Positions 1 through 11,385 of a DNA stretch of 64,000 bases are shown here, piece after piece. Within the stretch, counting starts at the first letter, position 1, and every line of letters begins with the position of its first letter. The translations under genes and the position numbers were made by a program. The DNA is from Anisodus tanguticus. Taxonomy: Eukaryota; Streptophyta; Magnoliopsida; Solanales; Solanaceae. Where the stretch lies: NCBI GenBank assembly GCA_034509755.1, contig CM067541.1:25054501-25118500 (forward strand). The letters are read 5' to 3'. The notes beneath the pieces were generated by a model. That model made no database searches, was not told the DNA's origin, and was given only the letters and a program-made list of their open reading frames with translations.

Positions 1-1045
1 AGAATTTTTGTGACATAATTATCTAACGTGACATTTTAATTAAACAACGTTACTTGAGTTACGTGAGTTTAGTCAATTGATTAAAGCACGAAGATTTCAA
101 TGTAATAAAACTAATTTCATGTTTTTGACTATTTGGATAGTGTTGTTTGATCTATTTTTTTCAAGCCTTCATCATTTCTATTGGGAACCTTCATTGTTAT
201 GGCGATGTTTTTTTTTAAATAACGTTTTAGAGATATTGGTGAAAGTTGTCTACTTTCTCAGTACTTCTTTCTTAATGAAGGTGAATATTACGTTTTTTTC
301 CTTAAATTATACAGTATTCAGTTTAAAGATACTATTAAAAAAGTAAAATTTCAAATTCGTGTGAATATTACAAACAAATAGTAGATGCAGTGATACTTCA
401 AATTCTCTTACTTTAAAAGTTTAAAGTATGCATCTTCTCGCATATGTTGTACTTCTGCTCTCCACTCGCACCCTATAGCCCCCAACCTCGTATACTCTCC
501 ACGCTCATTTTTATAGTGTTTATCTAAATTATAATAATATTATAATTATATTTTTTTTTTAAATAATTAAAACCACAATAAACAAGAACAAACCTAAAAG
601 GAACTGCTACAATTAATCCTGTGAAACAATAATAATTGTGATAAATAAATAAATTTTTCTTCTTCCTTGATAAAAAATCTGAAGTCTTGAATATGATATT
701 GTCTTGGTGAGATGCCTTTTAGAAGCGCTATACTTTTAATGTGAAAGTTACCGGCGCGAATTCAGATTTAATCGAATCTACAAAAGAAAAGCTAGTCTCT
801 GTGTCTTTTTGTAACGACCATCACTACCTTTAATATAAAATTAGTAAAATGAGTAGTGAGTGATCATTTAACCGATGCTTCATGTGAAATCAATTCTTAA
901 AATATGAAGGACCGTGTGTACAAAACTCGAATACATATTCAATGAGGTATGCTAATTCGCAATTACTAGCGAATTAAGGCAATCCTTTGCAAATTCGCTT
1001 CGCTTTGCAACTTGAGATTTTAATTTTCTCAATAAAAAGCGGAGA
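1..1045. other. AT-rich non-coding flank
   Basis: No reading frame here resembles a known protein; the short open frames are low-complexity and AT-rich. No RNA gene or clear transposon terminus was recognised. It is the upstream flank of the PPR locus. Confidence 0.6.
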
Positions 1046-1305
1046 AGGGCCAAAAATAACCTTAAACTATTCAAAATAGCTCATATTTATCCTCCATTTA
1101 TTTTTTATCCCAAAAATACTCTTGCGTATATATTGGACTACAAATGCCCCTAAAATGTTAGCTAGTTTAACCCGGTTGCATTTTGAGTAATACATAGAGT
1201 TGCATTTGTGGTCCAATACATATGTGGTAATGATATTTTTAGTATAAAAAATAAACGAAAGTTAAATGTGAGCTATTTTGAACCGTTTGAGCAATAAAAT
1301 ATATA
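1046..1305. repeat. Foldback (long inverted repeat) MITE-like element
   Basis: The left half (about 1046-1162) and the right half (about 1190-1305) are imperfect reverse complements. The left reads ttcaaaatagctcatattta and the reverse complement of the right reads ttcaaaatagctcacattta, followed by matching tttattttttat, aaaaata and attggac(t/c)acaaatgc blocks. A short spacer separates the arms. This is the structure of a foldback MITE. I cannot see a convincing target site duplication, so the exact ends and superfamily are open. It lies about 450 bases upstream of the PPR start codon. Confidence 0.65.
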
Positions 1306-1365
1306 CTAACAATAAGATAAAAGCGTAAAAAGACTGCTAGTACTACCACTAACTCAAACTCTTAA

Positions 1366-1480
1366 AATCAACAACAACAATAACATATCCAGTAAAATCA
1401 CAAAATGGGTAGAGTGTATGCACATTTTAACTATAGATTGATAGGTAGAGACTATTTCCGGAATACACTCCGGTTAAAAC
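1366..1480 (+). repeat. Degenerate SINE-like repeat (caacaacaacaa type)
   Basis: Begins with an AAC-rich track followed by taacatatccagtaaaatcac and a segment resembling the repeat at 28301-28430 (taacatacccagtgtaat). This layout is typical of a SINE-related repeat common in Solanaceae. It is degenerate and no target duplication is visible. Confidence 0.4.
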
Positions 1481-2211
1481 AAAACATAATAAGCCATATT
1501 GCTTTAATTTCTCTGTGTGGGTGTGACCTTTCTCTTAGAAATCCCAAAATCCTCCACTCCACTGCTTCACTATTTTCACTTTCATTATCCTCTAAATTGC
1601 TCCTTTTTTTTTAATTTTTATTTTTATGCTCCATTTTCAAGGTAAGTCCTCAAAAACTCTAATCTTGGTAACCCCCATCAACCCCTTTTAGCTAAATTTT
1701 AATAAATTTGTAATCTTGATGAATTAATGCTGAAGTTATCAACTTTTCTTGAGGCCATTCTGCTTAATGGCCTCTTTAAAAGTATCCCTTTACGTAGACA
1801 GTAACTCATGGGAACCAAAGAAAGTTAATTGCACTGTGAAAGCTTTGAACTTTACTGATTCTAAGTGTTTGGTTCCCTCATTTTTGGGTGGTGGTGCATT
1901 TGTTGTTAGCCCATTTTGTAATTTGAAGCACGTTAGGGTATCAAGACTAGAAACTGAGGAATTAGAGACTTCGGAATTGAGTTTAAATGGTTTTGAGGGT
2001 AATTTAGGAAATGAGAGTTGTGTTTCTGAAAGACCAAATCTTGGAAGAGAGAAAGGGAAGTTTAATGTTTGGAAAAGATTTAGGAGGGTGAAGAGAGTAG
2101 CGAATTATAGGTCTAGTTTTAGAGAGAAAGATAGGAAATCTATGATTGTGTTTGATGAGAATGTGATAGATAGCCAAAATGGGGTTGATTTTCATGCTGA
2201 GAATGTGGGGC

Positions 2212-2221
2212 CCCACTCCAC
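2212..2221 (+). repeat. CCACT tandem duplication causing a PPR frameshift
   Basis: Two adjacent copies of CCACT sit where the first PPR reading block changes frame. Counting only one copy makes the frame continuous from the N-terminal block into the block that reads EQCNEILKQLERG. This is a simple 5-base slippage-type lesion. Confidence 0.7.
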
Positions 2222-2980
2222 TCGAGTTTGGAACAATGCAATGAAATATTGAAACAACTTGAAAGGGGTGACAACTATGGGAAAGCGTTGAGTTTTTTTC
2301 AATGGATGAGGGAAAATGGCAAGTTAAAGCGAAATGTTAATGCGTATAATTTGATACTCCGTGTTTTGGGGAGAAGAGGGGATTGGGATGGAGCGGAGGC
2401 AATGATGAAGGAAATGAGTTTGGAGTCGGATTGTGAGCTTACGTATCAAGTTTTCAATACCCTTACATATGCTTGTCATAAGAAAGGGCTCGTGGAGTTG
2501 GGCGTTAAGTGGTTCCACATGATGTTGGAGAATGGAGTTCGGCCAAATGTAGGGACTTTTGGAATGCTAATGGCTCTCTATCAGAAAGGATGGAACATTG
2601 AGGAAGCGGAATTTACATTTTCAAAGATGAGGAATCTCAAAATTTTGTGTCAGTCCGCATATTCTTCTATGTTGACGATATATACACGGATGAGATTGTA
2701 TGATAAAGCAGAAAAAATCATTGGCTTTTTGAGGGAAGATGAAGTAATTCTGAATCTGGAGAATTGGTTAGTTCTGCTCAACGCTTACTGTCAACAAGGT
2801 AAGTTACTCGGGGCTGAACAGGTCTTAGCTTCCATGAAGCAATCCGTTTTTTCGCCAAATATAGTTGCATACAACACATTGATCACTGGATATGGGAAGA
2901 TTTCCGATATGCGTGATGCACAACGCTTGTTTGCTGACCTTAAAAGGATTGGTGTGGAGCCTGATGAAACAACTTACAGG

Positions 2981-3415
2981 TAGGGGTGTCAAATTGGCGG
3001 GTTGGGCTGAATTTTGGCGGGTCAAAATAGGCTGAGTTAAACCTACCCAAAAGTTATTTGGGCTGAAATGGATTGGGCCAAAAAGCGGGTCATAACCTAA
3101 CCCGCCAATTCTTATTAAGTTTTAATTTCTTTGTTTGTTCTTTTATAGTAATTTTTAAGTACCAAATAAAACTAAATTATTATTATGACTATATATAATA
3201 TATTAACTATGGAAAATGTCTTTTTGAAAATATTTTGACAAGGTTTCTAAGGGTCAATTGAGTTACATATCAACCCAATTTTTAGATGGGCTGAATGGGT
3301 TGGGCGAAAATGGGCTGAGCTAATAAATGAACGGGTCATTAATCCGGCCAAACTTAAGTAGGTTGGGGGTCAGGGGTGGGAGTCATGCTTTCATGGGCTA
3401 ATTTTGCCACCCCTA
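2981..3415. mobile_element. Non-autonomous hAT MITE inside the PPR coding sequence
   Basis: The element is 435 bp. Its left end is TAGGGGTGTCAAATTGG and the reverse complement of its right end is TAGGGGTGGCAAAATTA, so the terminal inverted repeats are clear. It is flanked by a perfect 8-bp target duplication, CTTACAGG, at 2973-2980 and 3416-3423, the hAT hallmark. The interior is rich in gggttgggc and encodes nothing. The first three bases (TAG) make an immediate stop in the PPR frame. The perfect duplication suggests a fairly recent insertion. Confidence 0.93.
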
Positions 3416-4971
3416 CTTACAGGTCTATGATTGAAGGGTGGGGTCATGCAGACAATTATGAGGAAGCAAGGAGATACTATGTGGAACTGAAAAGACTTGG
3501 ACACAAACCAAACTTGTCTAATTTGTACACGATGCTAAATTTACAAGTCAAGCATGGAGATGAAGACGATGCTGTTAGAACTATTGAGGAAATGATGCAC
3601 ACTAGCAGCGAAAAGTCGACCATCCTTGGCATTCTTTTACAAGCATATGAGAAGCTTGAACACATTCACAAAGTTCCTTCAATTTTAAGAGGTTCTTTAT
3701 ATGATCATGTTTTGAGAAACCAGATATCTTGTTCAAGTCTGGTAATGGCTTATGTGAAAAACGGCATGATAGATGATGCGTTAAAAGTTTTACGGGAAAA
3801 GCTGTGGAAGGATGGTTTATTTGAGGACAACTTGTACCATTTGTTAATTTGCTCGTGCAGAGATTTTGGGCATCCAGAGAATGCTGTGAAAGTGTTCACT
3901 CGCATGCCAAAATCTAATAACCCTAACTTACATATAATATGCAGTATGATAGACGTTTACAGTACAAACAATGATTTTGTTGAAGCTGAAAAGCTTTATC
4001 TAATGCTGAAGAATTCAAATGTCAAACTGGACATGATAACTTTCAGTGTCGTAGTAAGGATGTACGTGAAATTTGGAGCTTTAGAAGAAGCTTGCTCTGT
4101 GTTGGATGCAATGGATAAACAAAAGAACATTGTTCCAGACACATATTTGCTTCGTGATATGCTACGGATTTACCAGCGAAGTGACAAGAAGGACAAACTG
4201 GCAGATCTTTACTACAAACTTATGAAAAGAGGAGTCGGGTGGGACCAGGAAATGTACAGCTGTGTCATAAACTGTTGTGCCCGTGCACTGCCAGTCGATG
4301 AGCTTTCGAGGCTTTTTGATGAGATGCTTAAACATGGATTTTTACCTAATACGGTCACATTCAATGTTATGCTCGACGTTTATGGAAAATCCAGGCTTTT
4401 CAAAAGGGCAAGAGAAGTTTTTTCGATGGCTAAAAAGCGTGGTTTGGCTGATGTTATCTCTTACAACACGCGCATAGCTGCATATGGGAGAAGCAAAGAC
4501 TTCAAGAATATGTCGTCGACAGTCAAGAAAATGCACTTCAATGGCTTTTCGATTTCTCTTTAAGCATACAATTGTATGTTAGATGCCTATGGGAAAGAAG
4601 GACAAATGGAGAAATTTCGTAATATCTTGGAAAGACTGAAGGAATCTGGTCATTCTTCTGATCATTACACCTACAATATTATGATAAACATTTATGGTGA
4701 GCTAGGTTGGATTGAAGAAATCACAGATGTACTGGCAGAATTAAAAGAATCAGGAATAGGACCAGATTTGTGCAGCTATAACACATTAATAAAGGCATAT
4801 GGAACTGCTGGAATGGTTGAAAGTGCAGTAGATTTGGTTAAGGAAATGCGCAAAAATGGAATTGAACCTGATCGAATAACCTACGCTAATCTAATCAATG
4901 CCTTACGGAAAAATGATATGTTTCTCGAGGCCGTTAAGTGGTCTTTGTGGATGAAGCAGATTGGGTTATAG

Positions 4972-5241
4972 GGTCCAATTTGGAAAATATTGTTGTTATT
5001 CATCTTGGCCCATTTATCTCCTCTTTAAAGGTAATACATATAATATATACACACAGATATTCAAATTATTTTTCTTTGATTGTTCTTTATAGTTTCTTAT
5101 TGACAGCTAGTAACCTACCTGCTATAATTTGTTGTATTGTAAATTAGCATATTGGGCATATCCTATTACCGTATAACCTAGATCAGAACTTTTACCAGGT
5201 CATGCATATGTTAGTATCTAGACCGACTCATATTAGATATA
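4972..5241. other. PPR 3' flank
   Basis: AT-rich sequence following the PPR stop codon. It could include the 3' UTR; AATATA/ATATAAT-type tracts around 5030-5050 are possible polyadenylation signals. No other feature is seen. Confidence 0.4.
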
Positions 5242-6003
5242 GGGGTCGTTTGGTAGGGTGTATTAGGTAGAATAATGCTAGTATAAACTTTTAGTACAAT
5301 GTTTGGTTGCAAATTTAAGTCTAGTACAACTAATACCAGTATTACTTATACACCTATTCTTATACATAGTAAACCATGACTTTTTTTTTTGGTAACTTTG
5401 AACTTTCATTACCAAGTGTGAACTGTACAGTATAAAAAAATGGCTACCAGACAAGTCCTAGTGCCAGTTTGCAACAAATTGCTCAGGTGCTAACTTTTGA
5501 GAGCTTAGCACAGATACGCCATATCATCTAATCCTATGAAAACACAGACTTCTTGAGTCAAAAACAAAACACCCTTATAGCCTATTCTAAGGATAGAAGT
5601 TTAAGTGATCTATCCTTTTCTTCAGCTTCCCATCCACGTTATAGCCTTTATAGTACACTTCCTGGACAATCAATTTGATCAAGTTTTTTGCTTTTCTTGC
5701 CTTATGTTGAAAAATCCTCATGTTTCTCTCAAGCCAAATGTGATATATAGTGCAAGTCAGTGACATTCATGCAACTGCAGCTCTGGAGCTTTTTCCCTTC
5801 ATGTGATTGCATGCCCAAGTCAGTTCTTGCTCCCACTCCATACAGGCCCTATGCATATCTCGCCAGACCAACACCTTGCTCCACACAGTTGATGAACCAT
5901 GACATTAATAATACTAGTACTATTTTTATACTTATACACCTTATTCAGTACTATTAGAAATTATGCAATGCATGTTATTTTTAATACAACAAACCAAACA
6001 ACC
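5242..6003. mobile_element. Inverted-repeat DNA element with a nested LINE fragment
   Basis: The left end, ggtcgtttggtagggtgtat, and the reverse complement of the right end, ggttgtttggtttgttgtat, form imperfect terminal inverted repeats. Inner segments rich in ctagtac/tactag also mirror one another. Without the nested LINE the element would be about 240 bp, a typical MITE size. I could not fix a target duplication, so the superfamily is unassigned. Confidence 0.55.
5381..5894 (-). mobile_element. 5'-truncated L1-type LINE, reverse orientation, with target duplications
   Basis: The insertion begins with a poly(T) run, which is the poly(A) tail on the minus strand. It is flanked by a 9-bp direct repeat, AACCATGAC, at 5372-5380 and 5895-5903. 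Minus-strand translation of 5760 down to about 5586 reads YHIWLERNMRIFQ, then KARKAKNLIKLIVQEVYYKG, and ends RIDHLNFYP with a stop. This is the C-terminal zinc-binding (zf-RVT) region of plant LINE ORF2 proteins. About 514 bp remain, so most of the element was never integrated (5' truncation). It sits inside the inverted-repeat element at 5242-6003. Confidence 0.85.
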
Positions 6004-6655
6004 GTTAAGAAATTCTTAACCCCAGCATAACTTGTGTTTGAACCAAACGTTCCATTAAAGTGTTATTTCTGCTGACTCACTAGAACTCGTGTAACTGCAT
6101 GTCTTCCTATGCAAATTGCTTTCTTTGTAACGGTATGATTCATTTTGGCCTTTTCCAATCAAGACTTGTACCCTTCTTGTATAGTTGACGATATAGTTTT
6201 CCAGCAATGGTCTTTACAGAGTAGGCTGGATCATCGGTGATGCTGGCTTCACATGTTACAACAGGTCCGTAGAACATCATACATATGCAGCCGTCTACTT
6301 GCACGCACAAGTTTGTATAACGTAATTTAAGGACATCTTTGTATTCATTGTCCCATAATGCACCGGCTTTACCATGTATAGTTGTAACTGTTTCAAGAGG
6401 GAAGATAGCTTACTGTGATAGCTTTGTTGATCATCTGTATATCTCCAGGAAGTCAGTTTTGGTATAGTTCCAATAAAATCTGTCATTTTGTTATCTCCTC
6501 TTGAAATCCATTTCTTTTTAAGTATCAAAATGAGAAAGTCTTCATTACTACTCTTTGAGAGAATTTTAGTGTTCAAGCCAAAACCTTAAGCCATTGGGGG
6601 GGGGGGGGGGGGGGGGTAGCTCAAGACCATTAGTAGCCCAGCAACTATTATAAGT
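6004..6655. other. Non-coding stretch with a poly(G) run
   Basis: No convincing gene. The 93-codon open frame on the minus strand (6295-6576) lacks recognisable motifs. A run of about 21 G lies at 6596-6616, followed by the SINE at 6661. The G-run length is likely variable or uncertain. Confidence 0.5.
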
Positions 6656-6660
6656 CTCGA

Positions 6661-6905
6661 TTGATGCTCGATAACAAGTGGTCCCAAGGGTGGTGACCGA
6701 GTGGCCAACGAAGTAGGTGAAAATGAGGGGAAATCAGAGTGAAATTCCAATATATACAAGAAATGCTAGGCGATTTCTTCTTAAGCCTTGGTGACAGTAC
6801 CTGTGTTGGTGAGAGGGAGAGATAACATGTTCCCGATGGAATAGTCGAGGTTAGGTTAAGCCTGGTTCGGACTCCACCATTATAAAATGTAACATGTATA
6901 CCCTT
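6661..6905 (+). mobile_element. SolS/TS-like tRNA-derived SINE
   Basis: The segment reads ggtggtgaccgagtggccaa near the 5' end, which is A-box-like. The middle contains aaatgctaggcgatttcttc and ccttggtgacagtacctgtg, and the 3' part has ggaatagtcgaggt then ttcggactccaccattataa. I recognise this arrangement from the Solanaceae SolS/TS SINE group. The B box is degenerate. A truncated relative with the same ggaatagtcgaggt core lies at 50567-50640. Confidence 0.7.
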
Positions 6906-7476
6906 AATGCTGAGATATACAAAGTTATCATTTTTTTTTCATTATAAAACCTTCCTTTAATGGAAATATATGATGTTTGGCTGGTCTACTGGTGTTAACT
7001 TCATTTTCTTTTTCGTGTTAATGCACTACATTAAACCTACAAATGGGATTCTTTGTTTGCCTAGTATTTCCTCAAAAAAGACTCAGAAGAAACTACCAAT
7101 GAACTTAGGGGCCGATTAAATTTGAATTCATGATAGGAAGTTACACATTAGGGTTAAAGCTTTCCTAACAAAAGAGATTTCATACCCACTGACTCGAATC
7201 CGAAACTTTATTGCAAAAATACTAGATAGAAAAATTTAGGACTTAATGTGATCTAATCCCTAAACAAGGTTTTTGCTTATTATAGATGTTAGTAGCTATT
7301 TTTTAGTAGATAATTAAATATGTTTAACAACTTTGTTTCTTATGTCAAAGACTGATGAATCTTACAGACAAATAGGAAAAGGAAATAAACTAGAACAGAA
7401 AGGAAAACTAATAGGATTGATCTTACATAAAAAAAAAAGTTAAATATATGAACTTCAAGAACTATTTATGCACATA
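6906..7476. other. AT-rich non-coding stretch
   Basis: No gene, RNA or transposon terminus was recognised between the SINE and the pogo-like element. Confidence 0.5.
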
Positions 7477-7549
7477 CTGTCAAACTTCTCTATAATGACA
7501 ACGTTTGTTCGAAAATTTCATGGCCGCTATAATGAGGTGTTGTTATATA

Positions 7550-8600
7550 TGTTGGAAATTTGCCTTTGGCGGGAGTTGCGTCCAACCATCTTTAATGCCT
7601 TAAACACTAGGGTTCCGCATGTTGGAGACTTTGATTCTTCACACGTGCATAATCTACTAAGTAAGTAGATGACCGTAGGGCCAAGGATCGTCAAATTTTA
7701 TTGAGAAATGAAAGAGATATTGGTCCACGAAGTGAGGTGTTTGAAGCATGGAAAAAAGTGGTAAAAACCAATCCTCCCTCATCGGTAGGGGAAGAAAGAT
7801 TTGTTTAGTTTATAAGTCTCAAAATTGGCTTGGGATTTGGGACCCCAAGGGGTATCCCATGTGTTTGAAGGAGGGAGGACCTAGATGTGCCTTGGTTCGA
7901 GGCTAAGCCCACACACGCGCCGCCGCCGCCCGTCCGGTCCGGTCACGGGTTGTGGACTTCTGATATTATCTTTTTTGGACTCAAATTGCTTCATATTTAC
8001 AGTTTGGTCCCTGAAGTTTCAGGTAAGTTAAATTGGGTACAGAACTTGTGCTTTTGTTGTTGATTTTTGGAACGTTAACCAATATTATTATGCACATCAA
8101 TTCAGTCATTTATTTTGGCTGAATTACTCTCCCTAAAGGCTCTAATCCGTTACACATCAATTCGTCATTTATTTTGGCTGAATTACTACCTCCATAATTG
8201 TCATTACTTGGCCAGTAACAACAATTATGTGGGCAATTGGTAAGTCCTCTCCTTCAACTATATAATGAAGCCTTTTCACAATTGTTGAGACACGCAGAAC
8301 ACACAAACGAAATCAGATTCTTCCTACTACTTTTCAGCATCATTTCATTACCTAAGTTCTTCAAAGTAACAATTGAGTTTCCTTTGTTCATTTGTTGAGT
8401 TGTTGTTTTATCTTGGGAGACTATTGTCCAGAACGTAGAAAGGATATATACGGGGCAATCTTGTCTTAAAGACAGAGTGTCATCACTCGACCCAACAATC
8501 AGTTTCTTGTTCCGGTTCCATCGAAATTTCGATTTGTTGTAATTTCATTTTGTTGTAATACTTAGCAGTTACTTATTTTCGTTTCCTGCACCATTGTAAC

Positions 8601-8605
<5 letters not shown>
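7550..8605 (+). repeat. Solo LTR 1, alpha copia family, TSD ATATA
   Basis: Begins TGTTGGAAATTTGCC and ends CCAACA, matching the LTRs of elements A, B and C in this window. A perfect 5-bp duplication, ATATA, flanks it at 7545-7549 and 8606-8610. A TATA-like motif lies near 8256 (caactatataatg). The LTR contains the conserved ggggcaatcttgtcttaaag segment and a GC-rich gccgccgcc tract near 7918. There is no internal region, so it arose by LTR-LTR recombination. Confidence 0.92.

Positions 8606-8645
<40 letters not shown>
8606..8645. repeat. (TA)n microsatellite at the solo LTR junction
   Basis: About 20 TA units start exactly at the 3' target duplication (ATATA) of solo LTR 1. The duplication may have seeded the expansion, or the LTR may have inserted into an existing TA tract. 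Confidence 0.9.
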
Positions 8646-8648
<3 letters not shown>

Positions 8649-8906
8649 TGTTTGATGTTTAGATCTCATTTAGCTATTATAAACAAAAGTACACAAATAA
8701 TTATTTTTCTATACTTTTTATGCTATAAACAAAAATAATATACTTGTTAATTTTAAAATCTCAATTGAATTTCATATCTCATTAATTAAAATTTAAAAAG
8801 ACTAATAAACTACAAATAAATCCATAACTAGTTGTACCATACTAATAAAGAATTAAAATCTAAGAAACGTATGCATTTAAAATTAATTGAGAATTTAAAT
8901 ATAAGT

Positions 8907-9200
8907 TCAAGTTTGACGTAAGAATTTTACAATTGTAGGTTGTTTCGTAAATTTCAGTCTCTTAGCGATAATATAACGCTTGAATTGACGAAGAATTTTG
9001 TCCAAACTTTCAGCAAAACGAAATTTAATAGCTTTCCCTTGAAGGTTGTCTAAGAGCTTACCAATTGACTCTTCTATTTCATCCCAAGTAGCAATAGGTT
9101 GAGGCTCTTCATCAACACTTTCGTTACCAAAATCAAATAAATAAGTATCAAATTTATAGAAATCGGTAGATAGAAAATATATGATTTTAAAAATTTTCAA
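8907..9200 (-). pseudogene. Pogo/Tigger-like transposase C-terminal fragment
   Basis: A 97-codon frame. Residues from about 36 onward read ATWDEIEESIGKLLDNLQ and later AKRLKFTKQPTIVKFLRQT. A helical region ending in a basic KQ(T/P)TI-x-x-F tail is typical of the end of plant CENP-B/Tigger-type transposases. The DNA-binding and DDE catalytic domains are missing. Its place inside a TA-flanked inverted-repeat element supports the call, but the protein match is from memory and modest. Confidence 0.5.
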
Positions 9201-9523
9201 GACTAAATCAGATTACTATGAGAAATATTTTTTTCCTTTTAGATATTTATACTTTAAATTTACTATGTGCATGACATTAATGACGGTTATCATAATATTT
9301 TATTTTTTATACATAATATACTTATAAAATATTATTACACAATATTTGAATATGGTTGTTATAGAGAGGTAATTTTATAAAGAATGTACCGCTATAATGA
9401 ATATCATTGTTGTTATAGATAGAATGTTGTTATAGAAAAATAAAATATAACATGAAAAATCGATGTCGGAGAAAATCAAACCGTTATAGTGAAATGATAC
9501 AATTATAGAGAGGTTTGACGGTA

Positions 9524-10434
9524 GAAGAATGTAGGATGAATTCGGTGAATTTAAGTGAATTTTTTTTTCAATCAAACTTTGCATACATATGGAAAAAAAT
9601 ATGTAACACATTCATTTTAAACGCACCAAATTATTGTCTATTTTCTTTAGACTTGTGGCGGCACCAATCCTTCGTATTTACGTCGTGGACATTCATTATT
9701 TAATATAAATATATGAATATAATATTTGATCTATATACACAATATAATTTCTTGCAAAGAGCGTTTTACTAACTACCTTCGCTCGTTATAGCTCTGCTCC
9801 AATGCTATTAGACAGTAAGAAATGGAAAAATATGAGAAGAAAATAACAACAATAACAATATTAATAATAATAATAATATTTCCTCAATCCCAAACAAGTT
9901 AGGAATTTGATTGTACATGTATTTCTCTTTAGGGGTGGAAAAAGATCACCAAAAATGGGCAATTAGCAGGAATGCCTTATTTTGGAGTGGTCTTTAATTT
10001 TTGCCTCTTACATTGAAAATCATTAATTTTTGTCTTTCGCCTAAAACCCCTGGATTCTGGCATAGTTTGGATTCGCAAGACAGAATTTGCCTGCAACCTA
10101 TGCTTGAAGGCAGAGTTTCAAAGACCACCTTAAGACAAAGTTTGCCTTAAGTAGCTAACTCTACCTTAAGGCAGACTGAGTTTGCATGCAAATTTTACCT
10201 TAAGACAAAGTTTACCTTTAGGCATAAGACAAACTTTATTTTGCGAATCCAAACTCTACCTTGCGATTTTTCTTTTGACTGAGCAGAGATTCAAACCCGG
10301 AACCTCAGGGTATTTTTAAGCGAAGGAAAAAATTAAAGATTTCAAATTTGAGGAGTAAAAATTAAGGACCAATGTCTTTGAAGGACAATCCGGAAGAAAA
10401 AAAAAGCCAAAAAAAAATGATTATCAAGAACTAT
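9524..10434. repeat. Non-coding tract with a foldback repeat
   Basis: Within about 9960-10400, tttggattcgcaag (10068-10081) and ttgcgaatccaaac (10237-10250) are inverted copies. Between them are several variants of aaggcagagtttgcc, on a 20-40 base period. This looks like a degenerate foldback MITE. No coding sequence is supported. Confidence 0.45.
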
Positions 10435-11290
10435 TCATACAAAACTTTGTCTACATATAGGGCAAGTATCATTCTCTGATTGTCATGGAAATATGCACCT
10501 CCTGTGAAATATATGTGAACAGGGTGTGATCACCACACAACTGATTTTTCAATGCAAACAGAGCATTTATCTCCCAACTCAAAACTCACAACATTCTCCT
10601 TTTTCAAATTCAGAATCTTCAATCCACTTTTCAGTTCCCTAAATTCTTGAATTTTCCCATCAAAAACCTCAACTTTATTACGAAATCCTCTTTTCTTGGT
10701 CAAAAAATTCAAGAGTATCCAAGATTTCCTGAATACCAGAATCATCAAAATTATACCTTACTTCAAGTAAAAGAATTTCTTGTACATCAATTCACGTCCC
10801 CTCTATTCTTGCTGCCATCATCAGTTGCCAGCGTTTCGTACGAACCAGTTCATTGAAAACTACAAACATTATTAGATAATTGTGACCTGATTTCAATTTT
10901 TTCACTTTGCATGTTCACATCAATTTTTTTCTTTTTTACTAACCCCGCCACAATATTCTTGAAAATAAACTATGCCTTCTCTGCCGTAGTTATCACCATC
11001 ATTCACCAACCTTTTGTTCAGTTCGGTTAATTTAAAGCTACAAATATCCTTAGAACTTTGTGACCCAATTTCAAATTGTTCACTCTGCATATCCACATCT
11101 ATAGCCACAACAATCTTGTGGAACTCATATTAGTACCCAACAAGTTCGATTTGCCATTTCCCCCCTTTTGCGGAGATTTTCAGTTCACTAAAACCGCAAA
11201 TACAAATAAACAAAACAAAGATTGAAAGGCAAATATATAGAAGTGAGATCTATATTACTTCATAACAAATCAAATTTATAGAAAGTGTAT
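10435..11290 (-). pseudogene. RING-H2 finger gene copy, decayed (paralogue of the 42.7-49.2 kb gene)
   Basis: The minus strand encodes pieces collinear with the gene at 42727-49152: MAIDVDMQ, FEIGSQSS and LVNDGDN repeats, then KVEVFDGKIQEFRELKSGLK, KENVVSFELGDKCSVCIEKS, and the end of a RING finger (CPICRQSF then stop at 10435-10437). The RING is broken by a frameshift after CSVCIEKS, and other blocks are out of frame with each other. Upstream, 11190-11290 (aaggcaaatatatagaagtg) matches the region just upstream of the 49152 start codon, so the duplication included the promoter. The N-terminal basic segment found in the other copy is missing here. Confidence 0.8.
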
Positions 11291-11385
11291 AAATTTCTTA
11301 CACTATTAATACATAAGGAAAAACTGAAAACGCTCTCTAAGAAAAAAAACCTAACCTATTGAGAACCACCCAAATAGTGGTCGCC

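Larger units (their letters stand above)
1767..4971 (+). pseudogene. Plastid-type pentatricopeptide repeat (PPR) protein, broken by three lesions
   Basis: Four collinear blocks (1767-2252, 2228-2980, 3424-4563, 4576-4971) together encode a P-class PPR protein of roughly 920 residues. Repeats of about 35 residues carry the usual NIVAYNTLITGYGK, PDTYLLRDM and DLCSYNTLIKAYG type motifs, and there is no DYW or E domain. The order and length match the At4g30825 family (BFA2 in Arabidopsis, a plastid RNA-binding factor for ATP synthase transcripts); that assignment is from memory. The start is the ATG at 1767, in an N-terminus suited to a transit peptide. Three lesions are visible: a tandem CCACT duplication near 2212-2221 that shifts the frame, a 435-bp hAT element at 2981-3415, and an in-frame TAA at 4561-4563, after which the same frame continues. 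No introns are evident. A functional copy probably lies elsewhere, or this is a null allele. Confidence 0.88.
7477..9521. mobile_element. Pogo/Tigger-like (Tc1/mariner) element remnant hosting a solo LTR
   Basis: The left end CTGTCAAACTTCTCTATAAT and the reverse complement of the right end, CCGTCAAACCTCTCTATAAT, are near-identical inverted repeats. Each is bordered by TA (7475-7476 and 9522-9523), the Tc1/mariner target duplication. The termini resemble the plant Emigrant/Lemi1 (pogo) type. The inner right part encodes a C-terminal transposase-like fragment on the minus strand (8907-9200). A copia LTR with its own target duplication inserted at 7550-8605, so before that insertion the element was about 1 kb and already internally deleted. 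Confidence 0.68.
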
